The notes: generated by a model from the letters alone, not told the origin. DNA of 64,000 nucleotides from Phycisphaerae bacterium (GCA_030372985.1 JAUCQB010000160.1:26571-90570); one strand, 5' to 3'. Positions 36,148-45,545 are shown, counted from the stretch's first letter. Made by a program: numbers and translations.

Positions 36148-36552
36148 TCAATCCGGGATCTTGATCTTGGTGCCGACCTTGAGCGTATTCTTGTCCTTCA
36201 GCACATCCTTGTTCGCTTGATAGATCTTGTCAAACTTCTTCGTGGTGCCGTAGAACTTCTCGGAGATCTTCTGGAGCGTGTCGCCCTTCTGAATCACGTA
36301 GGTCTTGGGTGCCTTCGGCTCGGCATAGCTTTCCTTCGGTGCGGGCTTCGGCGCAGGTGCCGGTTCCATCGCCGTCGCGTCCAGGGGGGCTGGTGCCGGT
36401 GCCGGCTCAGCCTTTGGCACCGTCTCCTCCGGGAACATCGGCGGTTCGCCCTGCTCTGCCGGGGTCGCTGTCACGTCCTTGTTCTGGTTGCAGCCGATTG
36501 TCAGGCACATGCACAACAAAAAGGCGATGGACCAACCAACCAAGTATTTCAT
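36148..36552 (-). CDS. LysM-domain lipoprotein
   Basis: The start MKYLVGWSIAFLLCMCLTIGC at 36552 is set by AAGGAGA seven bases upstream on the minus strand. After the lipid-anchored Cys comes a Pro/Ala-rich linker (residues about 35-80, EPAPAPAP). A C-terminal LysM domain then begins YVIQKGDTLQKISEKFYGTTKKFDKIY and ends LKVGTKIKIPD. LysM binds peptidoglycan, so this is probably an outer-membrane lipoprotein touching the wall. It is 63 bases upstream of recG on the same strand and has its own candidate promoter. Confidence 0.85.
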   Translation of the reverse strand: MKYLVGWSIAFLLCMCLTIGCNQNKDVTATPAEQGEPPMFPEETVPKAEPAPAPAPLDATAMEPAPAPKPAPKESYAEPKAPKTYVIQKGDTLQKISEKFYGTTKKFDKIYQANKDVLKDKNTLKVGTKIKIPD

Positions 36553-36938
36553 CTCTGTTCTCCTTGAATAGACTTCCACTTCAACCGCGCCAAACCCGGC
36601 GCGTGAATCATATCGTCCAATAAGGGCTCATCAATGAATTAGCCGCCGTCGAATATCGCGCCACAATAAAGTATGCGCTCTTTTTCCGGTACCTGCTGCC
36701 TTGCGGAGAATATTCGGACCAAGACCCTTCCATCAGAGCGAGTGATGCCCGGCGCCGACTCTTTTTCGTCTAAGATCGACGCTTATTCGACAGACGATCG
36801 TCCCGAAATCGGGACAATCGACGCATGTGCGTCAGCTTCTCGACGTAATACATCGGCGAAGTGCGAGCTGCTTCACGAATGGCATGGGATGGATTGCCCT
36901 GCGAATCTGTGGCAAGGGCGGTGTGTTGTCGCGAGGTC
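36553..36938. other. Intergenic gap between the TPR gene and the LysM gene
   Basis: No gene is supported. The only features I can name are the candidate LysM promoter at 36607-36634 and an AT-richer patch around 36610-36680. Confidence 0.5.
36607..36634 (-). promoter_or_regulatory. Candidate promoter of the LysM lipoprotein gene
   Basis: On the minus strand TTGATG (36634-36629) and TATGAT (36612-36607) are separated by 16 bases. They lie about 55 bases before the start codon. Confidence 0.5.
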
Positions 36939-39308
36939 TCATTCCTCGCGCGTGCTGGGAGCACCGTTGCTGGGCGCGGTCGCGGGGTCCGACAGATAGG
37001 GCTCGAGGCTTCGGCGGAGTGAATCGGCCAGTTTCTCTTGCCTGTTGGTCGAGGCCAGCCGGACTGCCTGCTCGGCCGCTTGACGAGCCTCTTCGAGCCG
37101 GCCGTCGGCCGCGCAGGCGACGGCCAGTGTCGCCCAGGCGCGAGGTTCGCGATCGGAACCGAGGCGGCAGGCCTGTTCGGCCAGGGCGATTGCTTTTTGG
37201 GGGTTCCGCCAGACCGGGTCAGGGCTGGTGGCATAAACGGTTGCGAGGCGGTCGACCGGTTCCCACCATTCGGGCCGACATCGCATCGCTTCCTCAAGAT
37301 GTCGGATGCCGTCCGAGAAGTTGCCCCGCAGACACAACAGTTCACCCAGATTGCTGTGCGCGAAGGCGTGGTCCGGGTTGATGCCCAGTGCGGCCCGGTA
37401 TTGATCGATCGCCGCGAGGACATCGCCCTGTAGCCAGAGCATGTTGCCGAGTGCGCTGTGTGAACTGGCATGGCGAGGGTTTGCCGCGATGGCCCGGCGG
37501 TAATGCTCGGCTGCACCGGCCGTGTTCGCCTCGTTTGCCAGAATATTGCCCAGGTTGAAATGCGCATCGGCGAAGTCAGGCTGATGCTCGATGGCCAGGT
37601 TATAGTGGTGCTTGGCCCGCTCAACCTGTCCGATGCTCAGCAGTGCGTTGCCCAGGGCGCAATGTCCGAGTGAGAAATCCTCCTTCAATGACACCGCCTG
37701 TTCATACTGGCGAATGGCAGCGGGAATGTCGCCTTTACGGCGGAAGACGTCGCCGAGGTTGTAGATGGCCTGGACGCGAGTGGGATCGAGTTCCAGCGCG
37801 GTGTGCAGATTGGAGACGGCCTTGTCCAAATCGCCACGATCCGCCAGGGCCATGGCCAGCCCTGTCCAGGCACGCGGGTTGTCGGGCGACTTGGCGACCG
37901 CGTCCGACCAGAGGTTGAGGGCGTTTTGGTAGATCCAGTTGCGGCTGATCGTGGTTAATGCCAGCGTGGCAACGATCGCAAGCGCCACGGGCAACTGGAT
38001 GGCCATGGCCGCTCGCCGGCGGATGGCCCGCAGCCCCTCGGCGAGGATCAGCGCCGCTCCGACGGAGGGCAGATAGGTCTTGTATTCGACGAACAGTTCG
38101 GCCTGGGGCAGCAGCACGTAGGGGGCCAGCGCGGCGTAGAACCACAGCACCCCTGCGCCGGCCAGAGCCAGGCCTCGTCTGGCTGCGGCCACTGCCAACG
38201 CCAGCAGCACGGCATGGAACATGATCGCCAGGAACGCCCCGTGCTCCCACAGGCTGTTCGACAGCGCGAACGGGTGATCGATGCAGCTCCATTGGGGCAG
38301 CGGCAACAGCAACAGTTTCCAATAGTGTACGAATGCACGAGATTCGGTCAGGAAATGCACCCACGGCCCCCAGAGCTCGCCCTCCGCCTGAGGCCGTAGC
38401 GTCGGGCTGCCGGGGTCAAACAGTCCTCTGTACCACAGGAATGCGAACATCCCCACGACAGAGACGGCCAGCCCCGGCACCAACAACGCCAGAAAACGCC
38501 GGAGGGAGTTTCGGTCACAGGCCCGGATGCAGAACTCAATCCCCAGGATCGCAAAGGGGAGGGTCAGACCCAGTTCCTTTGACTTGAAGCTCAGCCAGTA
38601 AGCCACTACGCACCAGACGATCAGAAATGGGCGTTTCCAACGATTTGCTGGAGAAGCGGCTGCTCCGGGACTCGATGGTTGGGTTCGGACAGGCCGGCGA
38701 ACTGCAAGGCACGCGAGCACCGCCAACAGGTAGAAGAAGGTGGCCAGTGAGCCGCGCCGCTGAATAACGTAGGCGACGCTGCCGGCGGCGATGGGATGAA
38801 CGGCGAACCACATGGCCGGCGCCAGGGCGATCCACGTACCCGGCGCTCGGCCGGGCTCGATCTGCCGTAGCAACGCCCGAATCAAGACATACACCAGACA
38901 GGCGTTCGCGGCGTGAATCAGCACGTTGACGGCCAGAAACGTGGTGATATCGAAATCGGCCAGGCCGATCGCCCTGTTCAGGGCGGCGTTCAGCGCGAAC
39001 GTCAGGGAAGACAGTTGCTGGCCCGGCAGCAGGAGACCCCGGCCAAAGTGCCTCATGGCCTGACACAGGTCCTGGTTCTGCCAGTTGTCGATGTGGCCGA
39101 GGGCTGAGTCGAACAGGAACTCCTCGTGGTCGGCGTTCAGGTAGCAGATGCCCGCCAGCAGGCAAAGCAGGAGTATCGGCCAGACGCGGTGAGCCAAGGA
39201 TTCATCGGCAGCACGTGCGGCAAGCAGCGGTGCCGTGCCCTGCCCACCCCCGGTGTATTGGCACCGGCCGTCCGACTGCAGCTTGGATGCTCGACTCTTT
39301 CGGCTCAT
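36939..39308 (-). CDS. TMTC-like membrane protein with C-terminal TPR array
   Basis: The start MSRKSRASK at 39308 follows GGAGAG. The 789-residue protein has an N-terminal half with about ten membrane helices (residues 35-450), beginning VWPILLLCLLAGICYLN, with HIDNWQNQDLC and MWFAVHPIAAGSVAYVIQRRGSLATFFYLLAV. These resemble GT39-type O-mannosyltransferase/TMTC proteins. The C-terminal 340 residues are about eight TPR units (for example AWTGLAMALADRGDLDKAVS, AIYNLGDVFRRKGDIPAAIRQYEQAV). A glycosyltransferase role is possible; catalytic residues could not be assigned. No partner gene is evident. Confidence 0.78.
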   Translation of the reverse strand: MSRKSRASKLQSDGRCQYTGGGQGTAPLLAARAADESLAHRVWPILLLCLLAGICYLNADHEEFLFDSALGHIDNWQNQDLCQAMRHFGRGLLLPGQQLSSLTFALNAALNRAIGLADFDITTFLAVNVLIHAANACLVYVLIRALLRQIEPGRAPGTWIALAPAMWFAVHPIAAGSVAYVIQRRGSLATFFYLLAVLACLAVRRPVRTQPSSPGAAASPANRWKRPFLIVWCVVAYWLSFKSKELGLTLPFAILGIEFCIRACDRNSLRRFLALLVPGLAVSVVGMFAFLWYRGLFDPGSPTLRPQAEGELWGPWVHFLTESRAFVHYWKLLLLPLPQWSCIDHPFALSNSLWEHGAFLAIMFHAVLLALAVAAARRGLALAGAGVLWFYAALAPYVLLPQAELFVEYKTYLPSVGAALILAEGLRAIRRRAAMAIQLPVALAIVATLALTTISRNWIYQNALNLWSDAVAKSPDNPRAWTGLAMALADRGDLDKAVSNLHTALELDPTRVQAIYNLGDVFRRKGDIPAAIRQYEQAVSLKEDFSLGHCALGNALLSIGQVERAKHHYNLAIEHQPDFADAHFNLGNILANEANTAGAAEHYRRAIAANPRHASSHSALGNMLWLQGDVLAAIDQYRAALGINPDHAFAHSNLGELLCLRGNFSDGIRHLEEAMRCRPEWWEPVDRLATVYATSPDPVWRNPQKAIALAEQACRLGSDREPRAWATLAVACAADGRLEEARQAAEQAVRLASTNRQEKLADSLRRSLEPYLSDPATAPSNGAPSTREE

Positions 39309-39629
39309 CTTCTCTCCGTCGGCCGGCACCCCGCCGGCCATCCCGCTCCCAAACCTCGTATGACCGCGCCCTTATACCCGCAGCCGATCCGCGCCGACAA
39401 CGGGTGAAGTCCCGACTGACGCTGCATCAGGACTGGTAGCTGCGCTGGTCTGTATATGCCCATTCGGCTATGCTTTCACAACTTAAGTCCCTGGCGGGCG
39501 TGCCAAGGGGATCATCGTGACCCCACCTTCGTTACGGTCTCCCGACAAGCTCCTCGACCTTGCTCGGGACAAGTTCGGGACCGCGCGAGGATGGGGTACT
39601 GGCCCCGTTGTTGTGTTGGAGTCTGGATT
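39309..39629. promoter_or_regulatory. Divergent region between the TPR gene and fusA
   Basis: On the minus strand TTGTCG (39400-39395) and TATAAG (39376-39371), 18 bases apart, form a candidate promoter for the TPR gene about 56 bases before its start codon. For fusA I see only GGAG before the GTG at 39630. The 174 bases upstream are open in the fusA frame but look non-coding. Confidence 0.4.
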
Positions 39630-41741
39630 GTGTCTTTTGATCTGCGGAGAGTACGCAATATCGGGATTGCCGCCCACATTGATGCCGGCAAGACCACGAC
39701 GACCGAGCGGTTCCTGTACTACACTGGCAAGACGCACAAGATGGGGCAGGTCGACGACGGCACCACCATCACCGACTTCGACCAGGAGGAACAGCAGCGG
39801 GGGATCACCATCTACTCGGCGGCCGTCAGTTGCCCCTGGCGCGACCACACCATCAACCTGATCGACACCCCCGGCCACGTGGACTTCACCGCCGAGGTCG
39901 AGCGTTCGCTGCGTGTGCTCGATGGGGCAGTGGTGGTATTCGACGCCAAGGAGGGAGTCGAGGCCCAATCGGAGACCGTCTGGCGGCAGGCCAACAAATA
40001 CCACGTTCCTCGGATCTGCTTCATCAACAAGATGGACAAGGTCGGGGCCGATTTCCCGGCTTCGTTCAAATCGATCCGCCAGCGCCTGGCGGCCAACCCG
40101 GTGCCCGTTCAGATCCCCATCGGTGCCGAGGCCCATTTCGAGGGCATCATCGACCTGGTCGAGATGAAGGCCATCTACTACGAGCGGCAGCAGCTCGGGG
40201 CCAAGTTCAAGGTCGTCGACATCCCGCCAAACCTTCAGGTCGGGGCTCACCAGGCCCGGCGCGAGTTGGAGGAGCGGCTGGCCGAGGTGTCCGAGCCGAT
40301 CATGGAGAAGTTCGTTCACGATGAACCGATCGAGGCGGCCGACCTGAGGCCGGCGATCCGGGCAGCCACGGTGGCCGATCTGATCCAGCCGGTGTTCTGC
40401 GGCTCAGCGCTGGCATACATCGGTATCCAGCGGCTGCTGGACGGCGTCATCGACTACCTGCCCAGCCCGCTCGATTGCCCACCGATCATAGGCCAGGTGC
40501 CCGAGGTCGCCGACAAGCGGTACAAGGGCAAATCCAGGGAGAAAGCCAAGGGCGGCACGGTGGAGTGCCACTGCGACCCGGCCGCTCCGCTGGTCGCGTA
40601 CGTCTTTAAGGTCGTGGCCGAGAAGCCCGTGGACGTGTTCTTCGTCCGGGTGTATTCGGGCACGCTGAAGAACAACTCCCGCGTGCTCAACCCGGCCCGC
40701 AACGCCAAGGAGAACATCAGCCGAATCCTGCGAGTCTTCGCCAAGCGCCGCGAGCCGATCGATAGCGCCCCGGCCGGCGACATCGTGGCCGTGTCCGGTC
40801 TCAAGGAATCGCTGACCGGCGACACCCTCTGCGACCCCAAGCACCCCGTGCTCCTCGAAAAGATCGAGTTCCCCGAGACGGTGGTCAGCATGTCGATCGA
40901 GCCGCAATCATCGGCCGATCGCGACCGCATGCTCGAAGCCCTGACCATGCTGGCCCGCGAGAACCCGACATTCGAATACCGAGCCAACGAAGAGACGGGC
41001 CAAACCCTGATCAGCGGCATGGGCGAACTTCATCTTGAGGTGCTGGTCAATCGGCTCCGGAGGGACATGAAAGTTGACGTCCGCGTCGGGACGCCTCGGG
41101 TCTCATATCGCGACACGATCACGGCCGTCGCCGTCTCCGAAGAGGAATTCAAGCGGCAGACCGGCGGCAAGGGGCTCTATGCCCGTGTGAAGCTCAAACT
41201 CGAGCCGTTTTCTCCCAAGGAAGGCGAAGAGCACGTGGTCTTCGAGAGCCGGGTGCCCGAGGGGGCCATCCGGCCGGAATTCCTGGAGACCGTGGCCAGC
41301 GCGGTGAGAGACGCGGCCAAGACCGGTCTTCGCGGCTACCCCATGATCAACGTCAAGATCATCCTCCTGGAGGCTACCGAGCACGACACCGACAGCACGG
41401 AGGGCACATTCGAGGCTGCCGCGAGAATTGCCTTTGATCGGGCGGCCGAGTCTGCCCAGCCGGCATTGATGGAACCGATCATGCGGGTCGAGGTCATCAC
41501 CCCCGAGACCTACTTTGGGCCGGTCAGCGGCGACCTGTCCCGGCGGCGAGGGGTGGTCAACGACGCCACGATTCGCGGGGGGCAAAGGGTGATCGAGGCG
41601 ACGGTTCCGCTGCGAGAGATGTTCGGCTACGCCACAGACCTCCGAAGCCTGACGCAGGGCCGCGGGAGCTGGACGATGGAGCCTTCGCACTATGCCGTCG
41701 TGCCGCCTTCGATCGGAGATGCAATACTTGCCAGCCATTGA
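39630..41741 (+). CDS. fusA: Translation elongation factor G
   Basis: The GTG at 39630 begins the conserved protein (FDLRRVRNIGIAAHIDAGKTT); upstream in-frame residues are not EF-G-like. The 703-residue GTPase drives ribosomal translocation. G motifs: AHIDAGKT (residues 15-22), RGIT (57-60), DTPGH (79-83) and NKMD (133-136). Domains II to V follow, with GMGELHLEVLVNRL and RRGVVNDATIRGGQRVIEATVPLREMFGYATDLRSLTQGRG. Switch I reads RGITIYSAAVSCPW rather than ITSAATT, and a short basic insert (YKGKSREKAKGG) lies before domain II. It may be one of several EF-G paralogues. It precedes the S10 operon, without tuf, rpsL or rpsG. Confidence 0.93.
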   Translation: MSFDLRRVRNIGIAAHIDAGKTTTTERFLYYTGKTHKMGQVDDGTTITDFDQEEQQRGITIYSAAVSCPWRDHTINLIDTPGHVDFTAEVERSLRVLDGAVVVFDAKEGVEAQSETVWRQANKYHVPRICFINKMDKVGADFPASFKSIRQRLAANPVPVQIPIGAEAHFEGIIDLVEMKAIYYERQQLGAKFKVVDIPPNLQVGAHQARRELEERLAEVSEPIMEKFVHDEPIEAADLRPAIRAATVADLIQPVFCGSALAYIGIQRLLDGVIDYLPSPLDCPPIIGQVPEVADKRYKGKSREKAKGGTVECHCDPAAPLVAYVFKVVAEKPVDVFFVRVYSGTLKNNSRVLNPARNAKENISRILRVFAKRREPIDSAPAGDIVAVSGLKESLTGDTLCDPKHPVLLEKIEFPETVVSMSIEPQSSADRDRMLEALTMLARENPTFEYRANEETGQTLISGMGELHLEVLVNRLRRDMKVDVRVGTPRVSYRDTITAVAVSEEEFKRQTGGKGLYARVKLKLEPFSPKEGEEHVVFESRVPEGAIRPEFLETVASAVRDAAKTGLRGYPMINVKIILLEATEHDTDSTEGTFEAAARIAFDRAAESAQPALMEPIMRVEVITPETYFGPVSGDLSRRRGVVNDATIRGGQRVIEATVPLREMFGYATDLRSLTQGRGSWTMEPSHYAVVPPSIGDAILASH

Positions 41742-42114
41742 GGTTATGACAGTTCTTCGCCGCCGCCGGGTGCCGAAAAACCGTCCGATAACGGTCGTTA
41801 CCCGCCCGGTTCTGTGGGGATGACGAAATCTCCAAAAAATCACCGCGCCGCAGGGGTTGACAGGTCTGAGCAGATAGCTACACTGGTTGGTCTGCGTCTA
41901 CCCATGCAAACCCTGGTGCTGTTGAGGTTTAGCACGGCGGGTTTCGCAGAACAGAACGGATGACAAGGCCTGTCACAGCCCGGCCGAGGACCCGCGCATG
42001 CGGGACGGGAGGGCGATGTCGGCAGCGCCGGGTCGTTTGTTTTGGGGACGCAAGCGTGGTGAGTGAATGGACAGAAGGCCGGAGGCGGCCTGAAGAAGCT
42101 TCTAGAGGATGGAC
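41742..42114 (+). promoter_or_regulatory. S10 operon promoter and leader
   Basis: TTGACA at 41857-41862 and TACACT at 41879-41884 are 16 bases apart. Transcription should start near 41891, leaving an untranslated leader of about 220 bases before rpsJ. The leader contains a small CCCGC-GCAT-GCGGG hairpin near 41993. I could not identify a ribosomal-protein (L4-type) regulatory structure with confidence. No gene is supported here. Confidence 0.6.
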
Positions 42115-42423
42115 ATGCAGGGCGAACGGATCCGGATCAGGATGGAGGCATACGACCCGCGTGCGCTGGACGCATCGGCCCGCGAGATTGTCGATCATGC
42201 CAAGCGGACGAATGCACGGGTGTGCGGCCCGATTCCGCTCCCGACTCGGATCGAGCGATACACGGTCCTGCGTTCTCCGCACATTGACAAGAAGTCCCGC
42301 GAGCAGTTTGAGATGCGAACGCACAAGCGTTTGATCGACATCTACGAGCCGACCGCGCGGACGGTAGAGGCCTTGAATCGGCTGGTCGTTCCAGCGGGGG
42401 TGTTCGTCAAGATCAAGGCCTGA
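42115..42423 (+). CDS. rpsJ: 30S ribosomal protein S10
   Basis: The second ATG (42115, [14 protein letters not shown]) is spaced correctly from AGAGGA and matches the usual S10 N-terminus; the ATG at 42109 is too close to it. The 102-residue protein has the S10 signature [41 protein letters not shown]. It belongs to the 30S head and also joins the NusB antitermination complex. It opens the S10 operon downstream of the TTGACA/TACACT promoter. Confidence 0.97.
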   Translation: MQGERIRIRMEAYDPRALDASAREIVDHAKRTNARVCGPIPLPTRIERYTVLRSPHIDKKSREQFEMRTHKRLIDIYEPTARTVEALNRLVVPAGVFVKIKA

Positions 42424-42552
42424 TACCGACTGGGCGGCGGCTTTTTCGCTCCTTCAGTCATCGTTGTTTTACCAGTTTGGCCGTGTGAGCTTGATCGTGC
42501 GGCATGAGGCGAGAGGATGAGCCCGCAGGGCTTTGAAGGGAAGTCTTTTCAC

Positions 42553-43206
42553 ATGGTGGCGGCACTGCTAGGCAAGAAAGTGGGAATGACTCGGGTGTAC
42601 ACCGAGGGGGGCGAGGTCGTGCCAGTGACCGTGATCCAGGCGGGTCCGTGCTCGGTCCTGGCGACCAAGTCGACCGCCGGGCCGGACACATATGACGCGG
42701 TGCAACTTGGCTTCGAGGACGTCAAGCCCCACCGCTCGACGCTTCCGATGATCGGACACGCCGGCAAGGCCGGAACCGGTCCGAAGCGGCTGATTCGCGA
42801 GGTTCGTCTGAAGGAGGCTCCCGAGGCCAACCCCGGCGACGTGTGGACGGTGGAACTGTTCGAGAGCGGCCAGGTTCGGTTCGTGGATGTGATCGGGACG
42901 ACCAAGGGCCGCGGATACGCCGGTGTCATGCGGCGGCACCACTTTGGCGGTCAGCCCGGTTCGCACGGTACCGAGCGGAAGCATCGTTCTCCCGGCGGTA
43001 TCGGCGGGATGGCCCAGCGGGGTCGCGGCCGGTGCATTAAGAAGGGCAAGCGGATGGCCGGCCATTTGGGCAATGCCCGGAGAACCAGCCGTAACCAGGA
43101 ACTGGTCAGTGTCGACAAGGAGAACAATCTGCTTTTGGTGAAGGGCAGCGTCCCCGGGCCGAACGGCGGCTACGTGGTGGTCCGGCAGGCCAAGGCCAAG
43201 AAGTAG
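42553..43206 (+). CDS. rplC: 50S ribosomal protein L3
   Basis: MVAALLGKKVGMTRVYTEGG marks the usual L3 start; a GTG/ATG further up in frame (42517) would add twelve residues. The 217-residue protein has the central FVDVIGTTKGRGYAGVMRRHHFGGQPGSHGTERKHRSPGGIGG extension that reaches toward the peptidyl-transferase centre. A gap of 129 bases separates it from rpsJ and holds no gene. Confidence 0.97.
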   Translation: MVAALLGKKVGMTRVYTEGGEVVPVTVIQAGPCSVLATKSTAGPDTYDAVQLGFEDVKPHRSTLPMIGHAGKAGTGPKRLIREVRLKEAPEANPGDVWTVELFESGQVRFVDVIGTTKGRGYAGVMRRHHFGGQPGSHGTERKHRSPGGIGGMAQRGRGRCIKKGKRMAGHLGNARRTSRNQELVSVDKENNLLLVKGSVPGPNGGYVVVRQAKAKK

Positions 43207-43247
43207 GGTGCTCGGGCCGCCTTTGGCGCGGCAGCGGAGTGTACGTG

Positions 43248-43901
43248 ATGATCGACGTACCTGTATACAACATGAATGGCGAACGGACCGGAGAGGTCCA
43301 GGTTGACGAAGCCATCCTGGGCGGCCGAGTTCGCTACGACCTGCTCAAGCAGGCCATTTTGACGTTCCAGAGGAACCAGTGGCAAGGTTCCGCGCGCACG
43401 AAGTGCCGGTCTATGGTTGAGGGCTCGACTCGCAAGCTGTTTCGCCAGAAGGGTACCGGAAACGCTCGCATGGGCACGGTCCGCACACCGATCCGGCGTG
43501 GCGGCGGCGTGGCTTTTGCCAAACTGGAGCAGAACCACCGGCGCGAGATGCCCCGCAAGATGCGGCGGGCCGCTCGCAACAGCGCGCTGTTGGCGAAGAT
43601 GAAGGCCGGAGCTGTGGCGGTCATCAATCCGCTGACGATGGATCAGCCCAAGACCAAACAGCTGTATACGCTGTTTAAGGCCTTGGGGGCCGATCAGGGT
43701 TGTGTCCTGGCCCTCGATCAGGCCGATCCGATGGTCTACAAGTCTGGGCGCAACATCCCCAAGACGGAAATTCGACAGGTGGCCGAGCTGAATGCGTACG
43801 AGATTCTGCGCCGCCGCAAGGTTCTGTTGTCGAAGGCGGCGCTGGATGCCGTCCTGGCGGACCCGGCCGGCTTCGCACCAGAGTCTGAAAGCCAGGTTTG
43901 A
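43248..43901 (+). CDS. rplD: 50S ribosomal protein L4
   Basis: The ATG at 43248 is favoured by GGAG eight bases upstream over the GTG at 43239. The 217-residue protein shows the L4 exit-tunnel loop region (GSTRKLFRQKGTGNARMGTVRTPIRRGGGVAFA), the KMRRAARNSALLAKMKAGAVAVI core and the terminal ILRRRKVLLSKAALDAV. In many bacteria L4 represses its own operon by acting on the leader. Whether it does so here is unknown. Confidence 0.96.
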   Translation: MIDVPVYNMNGERTGEVQVDEAILGGRVRYDLLKQAILTFQRNQWQGSARTKCRSMVEGSTRKLFRQKGTGNARMGTVRTPIRRGGGVAFAKLEQNHRREMPRKMRRAARNSALLAKMKAGAVAVINPLTMDQPKTKQLYTLFKALGADQGCVLALDQADPMVYKSGRNIPKTEIRQVAELNAYEILRRRKVLLSKAALDAVLADPAGFAPESESQV

Positions 43902-43910
43902 GTGATCAGA

Positions 43911-43929
43911 CCCGGGGTCGGTCCCCGGG
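43911..43929. repeat. Hairpin CCCGGGG-TCGGT-CCCCGGG between rplD and rplW
   Basis: A perfect seven-base stem with a five-base loop lies nine bases after the rplD stop. Its 15-base core recurs at 1867-1881, so it is a dispersed unit rather than an operon-specific structure. It could attenuate or process the operon message. Confidence 0.7.
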
Positions 43930-43947
43930 ACATAAAGGAATTGAGTG

Positions 43948-44259
43948 ATGGACATCTACCATACGATCATTCGCCCGCTGGTGACGGAGAAAGGCACGCA
44001 CCAGAGCCAGGTGTCGCATGAGCGGACCCGAACGCGACCGGCGCGAGGCGGAGCTTACACCTTTGAGGTCCATCCGAAGGCCAACAAGGCCCAGATACGC
44101 CAGGCGATCGAGAAGATATACAACGTGAAGGTGATGTCCGTACGCACGTCGAGCCGCAGCGGCAAGCGTCGGCGTTACCGGTTGACCATCGGGACGACCC
44201 GGGGATGGAAGAAAGCGGTCGTGGTGTTGCACCCCGACAACCACATTGACTTGTTCTGA
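43948..44259 (+). CDS. rplW: 50S ribosomal protein L23
   Basis: AAGGA eight bases upstream sets the ATG at 43948 (MDIYHTIIRPLVTEKGTHQSQ). The 103-residue protein has the L23 pattern YTFEVHPKANKAQIRQAIEKIYNVKVMSVRT. It lies at the exit of the ribosomal tunnel and contacts SRP and trigger factor. It carries a slightly longer basic loop (SHERTRTRPARGG) than E. coli L23. Confidence 0.96.
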   Translation: MDIYHTIIRPLVTEKGTHQSQVSHERTRTRPARGGAYTFEVHPKANKAQIRQAIEKIYNVKVMSVRTSSRSGKRRRYRLTIGTTRGWKKAVVVLHPDNHIDLF

Positions 44260-44306
44260 TCGTGGAAGCGGGCCAGGGTTGAGGACAAAGGGAATTCGAG
44301 CAGGCC

Positions 44307-45173
44307 ATGGGCATTAAGCAATACAATCCGACGTCACCGGGTCGCCGGGCGGGCTCGGTCAGCGATTTCGATGAACTGACCGATGGGCGCCGCAGGCCGA
44401 CGAAGTGTCTTCTGGAGCCAAAGAAGAAAACGGGCGGCCGGAATCACCACGGCAAGATAACCTCCTGGTGGCGCGGCGGCGGCCACAAGCGGATGTACCG
44501 ACTGATCGACTTTAAACGCCGCAATGACTCCGCCCGAGCCACCGTTCAGGCCATCGAGTACGATCCCAACCGTTCCTGCCACATTGCCCTCATCGAATAT
44601 CCCGACAAGACGAAAAGCTACATTCTGTCGCCTGCCGGTCTGAAAGCCGGGGATTGGGTCGAAAGCGGCGAGCAGGTGGAACCCAAGGTCGGCAACTGCA
44701 TGCCGCTCAAGCGTATTCCGGTGGGGCTCGACGTGCACAACATCGAGATGATGCCGGGTCAGGGCGGCAAGCTGGTCCGATCCGCGGGGCTGAGCGCCCG
44801 GCTGGTGGCCCGCGAGGGTGACTGGGCGACGCTCCTGTTGCCTTCGGGCGAAATGCGGCAGGTTCGAGTGGAATGTCGGGCGACGATCGGCCAGTTGGGC
44901 AACGCCGATCACCAGAACATCGAGATCGGCAAGGCGGGGCGCAAGCGGCACATGGGCCGTCGGCCTCACAACCGCGGCACCTCGATGAACCCGATTGCCC
45001 ACCCGCTGGGCGGGGGTGAGGGTCGTAGCGGCGGCGGACGGCACCCGTGCAGCCCGTGGGGCAAGCTGGCCAAGGGCGGCAGGACCCGCTCGCCGAGCAA
45101 GAACTCGAACAAGCGTATCCTGCGTCGCCGGCGAAGCAGGCGTTATGGGCGGCAGGTGATCAGGAAGAAGTAA
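44307..45173 (+). CDS. rplB: 50S ribosomal protein L2
   Basis: The 288-residue protein begins [25 protein letters not shown]. It contains the core block [37 protein letters not shown] and the C-terminal [38 protein letters not shown]. The conserved His of [12 protein letters not shown] is present. L2 supports subunit association and the peptidyl-transferase centre. Confidence 0.98.
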   Translation: MGIKQYNPTSPGRRAGSVSDFDELTDGRRRPTKCLLEPKKKTGGRNHHGKITSWWRGGGHKRMYRLIDFKRRNDSARATVQAIEYDPNRSCHIALIEYPDKTKSYILSPAGLKAGDWVESGEQVEPKVGNCMPLKRIPVGLDVHNIEMMPGQGGKLVRSAGLSARLVAREGDWATLLLPSGEMRQVRVECRATIGQLGNADHQNIEIGKAGRKRHMGRRPHNRGTSMNPIAHPLGGGEGRSGGGRHPCSPWGKLAKGGRTRSPSKNSNKRILRRRRSRRYGRQVIRKK

Positions 45174-45206
45174 GCATCGGGGCTCAGGACCGGGAGCAGA
45201 CCGACG

Positions 45207-45545
45207 ATGACTCGCAGTTTGAAAAAAGGGCCGTTTGTCGACGAGAAGTTGTTCCGCAAGGTGTTGCGCGCGAAGGACACCGGCAGTCACGCCCCGATCC
45301 GTACGTGGTCGAGGCGCTGCACGATCGTGCCCGAGTTCGTGGGCGTCAACTTCGAGGTCCATAACGGCAAGGTGTTTCACAAGTTGTTCGTGACTGAGGA
45401 GATGGTCGGGCACAAGCTGGGCGAGTTCAGCCCGACCCGGAATTTCCGCGGTCACGGCGGGAAGGTCAGGGCGGCGGCAGCGGCGGGGGCGCCGGCCGCG
45501 GCTTCGGCGGGAGGCCCTGCCAAGGCGCCCGCGAGCGGGAAGTAA
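45207..45545 (+). CDS. rpsS: 30S ribosomal protein S19 with Ala-rich tail
   Basis: The protein opens [20 protein letters not shown] and has the signature [34 protein letters not shown]. After the normal end near residue 88 it carries about 24 extra Ala/Gly/Pro-rich residues. The tail is in good codon context and probably disordered. S19 binds the 30S head near the A-site finger. Confidence 0.97.
   Translation: MTRSLKKGPFVDEKLFRKVLRAKDTGSHAPIRTWSRRCTIVPEFVGVNFEVHNGKVFHKLFVTEEMVGHKLGEFSPTRNFRGHGGKVRAAAAAGAPAAASAGGPAKAPASGK

Noticed and set aside
36770..37624. A 284-residue minus-strand frame overlapping the TPR gene in another frame
   Set aside because: It is a plus-one shadow of the TPR repeat DNA with biased, low-complexity composition and no signature.
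39456..39629. N-terminal extension of EF-G from an upstream in-frame start
   Set aside because: The 58 added residues are Cys/Arg-rich and unlike EF-G; the conserved start lies at the GTG at 39630 with GGAG upstream.
41960..42334. Leader peptide or extra gene before rpsJ
   Set aside because: The frame overlaps rpsJ out of frame, is Arg/Thr-rich and lacks a binding site; it looks like untranslated leader.
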